From: Methylicorpusculum sp.
GTDB taxonomy: Bacteria > Pseudomonadota > Gammaproteobacteria > Methylococcales > Methylomonadaceae
NCBI RefSeq assembly: GCF_030651835.1
Contig: NZ_JAUSBX010000036.1
Coordinates: forward strand, 21,171 to 85,170
DNA: 64,000 bases
Reading direction: 5' to 3'
The translations under genes were made by a program, and so were the position numbers. The stretch's first letter is position 1. Each line of letters starts with the position of its first letter. The notes below the pieces were generated by a model. It did no database searches, had not been told where the DNA came from, and saw only the letters and a program-made list of their open reading frames with translations. Shown here in pieces: positions 62,701-64,000 of the stretch.

Positions 62701-64000
62701 GCGACGAAAGACGGTCACGTCCTGATTACCCAGTGCCGTATTACTGTTGCCGTCAGTCACTGTAATATTGAGTAGCTGATTACCGACCACAAAGGTTGTC
62801 AAGCCGCCTTGATTGATCGGAGTGCTGTTTTTCCAGCTGTTATCAAAACTATTTCTGGCTTTAAAGACATAAGCCTGAGTACTACCCAAATCCGGCAGAG
62901 CAAAGTCGGCTAAGCCATTACTATCGGTGATGGTGCTGCTGACATGAACATCAGTTCCGTCAGCCAGTACTCTGTGCGCATTAATTTGAGTCGAGGCCAT
63001 CACGCTGCCGGTTTGACCGTTGACCGCTTTAATCCGTACATTACCGGCTTTAAATGCAAAGTTGCCAGGTTGCTTAATATCAGCGGAATCGACGGTCCGG
63101 TTGCCGTGTTTCATGGCCGTGCGCAGCACATAGACGCTATTGCTGCCCAGACCGGGTAAATCCAAGATCAATTGGCCGTTAGCATCGGTTGCCTGGCGAC
63201 GAAACCATTTCAGACTATTGTCAGCGTCGCGGCGGAAGACGGTCACGTCCTGATTACCCAAAGCCGTATTGCTGATGCCGTCAGTCACGGTCACATTGAG
63301 CAACTGGTTACCCACCACAAAGGTCGTCAAGCCGACTTGATTGATCGAAGCGCTGGTTTTCCAGCTGTTATCAAAACTATTTCTGGCTTTAAAGACATAA
63401 GCCTGAGCATTGCCTAAATCCGGCAGAGCAAAGTCAGCCAAGCCGCTTTGATCGGTGTTGGTGCTGCTGACAAAAACATCAGTTCCGTCAGCCAGCACTC
63501 TGTGCGCATTAATTTGAGTCACGGCCATCACGCTGCCGGTTTGACCATTGACCGCTTTAATCCGGACATTGCCGGCTTTAAACGTAAAATTGCCGGGTTG
63601 CTTAATATCACTGGAATCGACGGTCCGATTACCATGCTTCATTGCTGTGCGTAGCACATAGACGCTATCGGTGCCCAAGCCCGGCAAATCCAAACTCAGC
63701 TGGCCTGCTGCATCCGTAGTTACGGTTCTGATACCTTTAACACTGCCGGCTGCTTCGCGCCGCAAAACAGTAACGGCCTGATTCACCAAAGCTGTATTGC
63801 TGATACCGTCAGTCACCGTCACATTGAGCAACTGGTTACCCACCACAAAGGTCGTCAAGCCCCCTTGATTGATCGAAGCGCTGGTTTTCCAGCTGTTATC
63901 AAAACTATTTCTGGCTTTAAAGACATAAGCCTGAGCATTGCCTAAATCCGGCAGAGCAAAATCAGCCAAGCCATTTTGGTCGGAATTGGTGTGGCTGACA
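59761..64000 (-). CDS. Very large DUF1800 protein with tandem repeats; 5' end beyond window
   Basis: The frame is open from 64000 to the stop at 59761, giving at least 1413 residues. The C-terminal 450 or so form a DUF1800 domain (NRITFGATPELLKEIRDSGS, PNENYARELLELHTLG, FTGWRVSNGAFHFDKW, VPTGWAEEADRWVN). Before it come Ig-like modules with cadherin-like VTVKAIAFDKVGN patterns and a series of beta repeats such as VGNQLLNVTVTDG and LDLPGLGTDSVYVLRTAMKH. It looks like a long surface or secreted protein, but its start, and any signal peptide, is not in view. It is paired with the DUF1501 gene. Confidence 0.85.
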   Translation of the reverse strand, partial: VSHTNSDQNGLADFALPDLGNAQAYVFKARNSFDNSWKTSASINQGGLTTFVVGNQLLNVTVTDGISNTALVNQAVTVLRREAAGSVKGIRTVTTDAAGQLSLDLPGLGTDSVYVLRTAMKHGNRTVDSSDIKQPGNFTFKAGNVRIKAVNGQTGSVMAVTQINAHRVLADGTDVFVSSTNTDQSGLADFALPDLGNAQAYVFKARNSFDNSWKTSASINQVGLTTFVVGNQLLNVTVTDGISNTALGNQDVTVFRRDADNSLKWFRRQATDANGQLILDLPGLGSNSVYVLRTAMKHGNRTVDSADIKQPGNFAFKAGNVRIKAVNGQTGSVMASTQINAHRVLADGTDVHVSSTITDSNGLADFALPDLGSTQAYVFKARNSFDNSWKNSTPINQGGLTTFVVGNQLLNITVTDGNSNTALGNQDVTVFRRDADNSLKWFRRQATDANGNLTLDLPGLGTDSVYVLRTQQLFGSGSVDSGEITKTGNMEFRVGNLLVKVINGATNQPLVGQDVTVMEELVDGSLSWFTRVPSDQNGGIPFHLPGLGQGRKYILRAQTPLDQRSISSNLIVNTGKFDFTVGNQLLNVTMLNALDGKPLANKEVTAFERMPDQSLRWFQRKNTDAQGKIDFDLTGLGQGSSYVLRANPYGNWIESKDLDKTGPFQLLAGPVAVKLHKAETGEVMSGQNLTLFEKGSDGRLIWRSSLITDSAGVVRFDPAGLGDGRLFVVRATNLFGNAKHHYSRWIAQKGWVDFAVDKDDSDKLDDKPPVFVAFNPSGNAKLSDKGFQLAMRVTDNQEVDRVEILVTDPVAGAFSGAAGLVKGEWLFNVNDAMLTAGQFVTVKAIAFDKVGNQSEIAKIYSIIDDKEVPSIMITSHSDEDQVDEQGLALLGSVADNTGVKTLKATVIDAGQGAIESNKELELGENGRWGLAVRGLTRNGTVTVELLAEDWAGNKAHKTLVLNVMTESVSAAQLLNRITFGATPELLKEIRDSGSAAFIQKQLHPELIDDAEFEAYLTRVQELTPHLEQKLQFAQIARAISSKKQLLEVMTWFWENHFNTDRNKTSNGFELAENAAFRTHAFGRFRDLLGVSVKSPAMLLYLDNHQSHKTAPNENYARELLELHTLGVDNGYTAKDIAEVARVFTGWRVSNGAFHFDKWRHDDAAKWVLGSLVSAGSGLSGGELVLDLLAEHPGTARHICSKLLKLLVSDQPSASGIASCSSDFVTYAEDEDQIARVLEGILTSTAFSDSGNFHNKVKIPLEFVAGLFRQLPLTIAFEHTRVQLREMGMDLFNYPVPTGWAEEADRWVNSGQLMQRWQFAGQAMMNKPTVWRNYWENPAQFFIEQGIETAEGVLGYLFELTLSHDYSKAEKDAAMAILTGNGTEKFYIRDASADVKIRKVLALVLNYPAYQLQ
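62908..63963 (-). repeat. 528-bp tandem repeats inside the DUF1800 gene
   Basis: Two full units, 62908-63435 and 63436-63963, have a period of exactly 528 bases (176 codons). A diverged partial unit precedes 62908 and the next begins at the window edge. The units share long stretches of near-identical nucleotides, so duplication or recombination was recent. Each unit contains two smaller beta modules. Confidence 0.85.

Noticed and set aside
1..64000. CRISPR arrays, tRNA or rRNA genes, complete insertion sequences
   Set aside because: No regularly spaced repeats of CRISPR type, no cloverleaf-like sequences and no transposase genes were seen while reading. A dedicated tRNA search was not possible.

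Overview
The window looks like a chromosomal segment of a motile gammaproteobacterial methylotroph, most probably a methanotroph of the order Methylococcales. The main evidence is a complete calcium-type methanol dehydrogenase cluster (mxaF, J, G, I, then R, P, S, A, C, K, L), flanked by a NarL-type regulator (mxaB-like) and an mxaD-like gene. Next to it lies a flagellar/chemotaxis block in the order used by polar-flagellated gammaproteobacteria. Host base composition is moderate; the dabA/dabB pair is visibly richer in G+C.

Layout. 1-8.7 kb is a defence island on the minus strand: a HicB-like antitoxin cut by the left edge, debris, and a type I restriction-modification cassette (HTH, hsdR, hsdM, DUF1016 nuclease, hsdS, AAA ATPase fragment). 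hsdR and hsdS each carry one in-frame nonsense codon, the ATPase is truncated, and hsdM and the DUF1016 gene are intact. 9-13.6 kb holds housekeeping and stress genes (thioredoxin-like protein, YgjP-like metallopeptidase, truncated haemoglobin, BI-1/YccA protein, lipoprotein, pth) and a yefM-yoeB toxin-antitoxin pair. 13.7-34.0 kb is one long minus-strand flagellar/chemotaxis array reading fliL-M-N-O-P-Q-R, flhB, flhA, flhF, fleN, fliA, cheY-Z-A-B, motC-D, parC, parP, cheW, a small ORF, a DUF2802 gene and an MEKHLA-domain gene. A well-spaced sigma-54 promoter candidate lies before fliL.

34.5-46.6 kb is the methanol oxidation region. MxaF and MxaI form the PQQ/calcium dehydrogenase, MxaG is the cytochrome acceptor, MxaJ is an associated periplasmic protein, and the MoxR/von Willebrand genes (R, S, A, C, K, L) are the maturation and calcium-insertion set. 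A hairpin after mxaF and a terminator-like hairpin between mxaI and mxaR suggest that structural genes are made in excess of maturation genes. 46.6-51.5 kb holds an imported dabA-dabB inorganic-carbon uptake pair, a coupled 38-codon ORF, and the wreck of its LysR regulator beside what look like intact operator repeats. 52-58.2 kb holds a Fic protein, a soluble Cache-type protein with an internal duplication, a divergent PAS-PAS-GGDEF-EAL protein and a ParE/Phd-type toxin-antitoxin pair. 58.5-64.0 kb holds a DUF1501 protein and a very large DUF1800 protein with 528-bp tandem repeats that runs off the right edge.

The strongest leads for a second look are the doubly nonsense-mutated restriction cassette with a possible half-HsdS, the deletion-scarred LysR gene next to dabBA, the duplicated soluble Cache protein divergent from a c-di-GMP enzyme, the transcription-limiting hairpins in the mxa cluster, and the tandem repeats of the DUF1800 protein. 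No tRNA, rRNA, CRISPR array or complete insertion sequence was seen. All family assignments were made by reading the sequence, without database searches.
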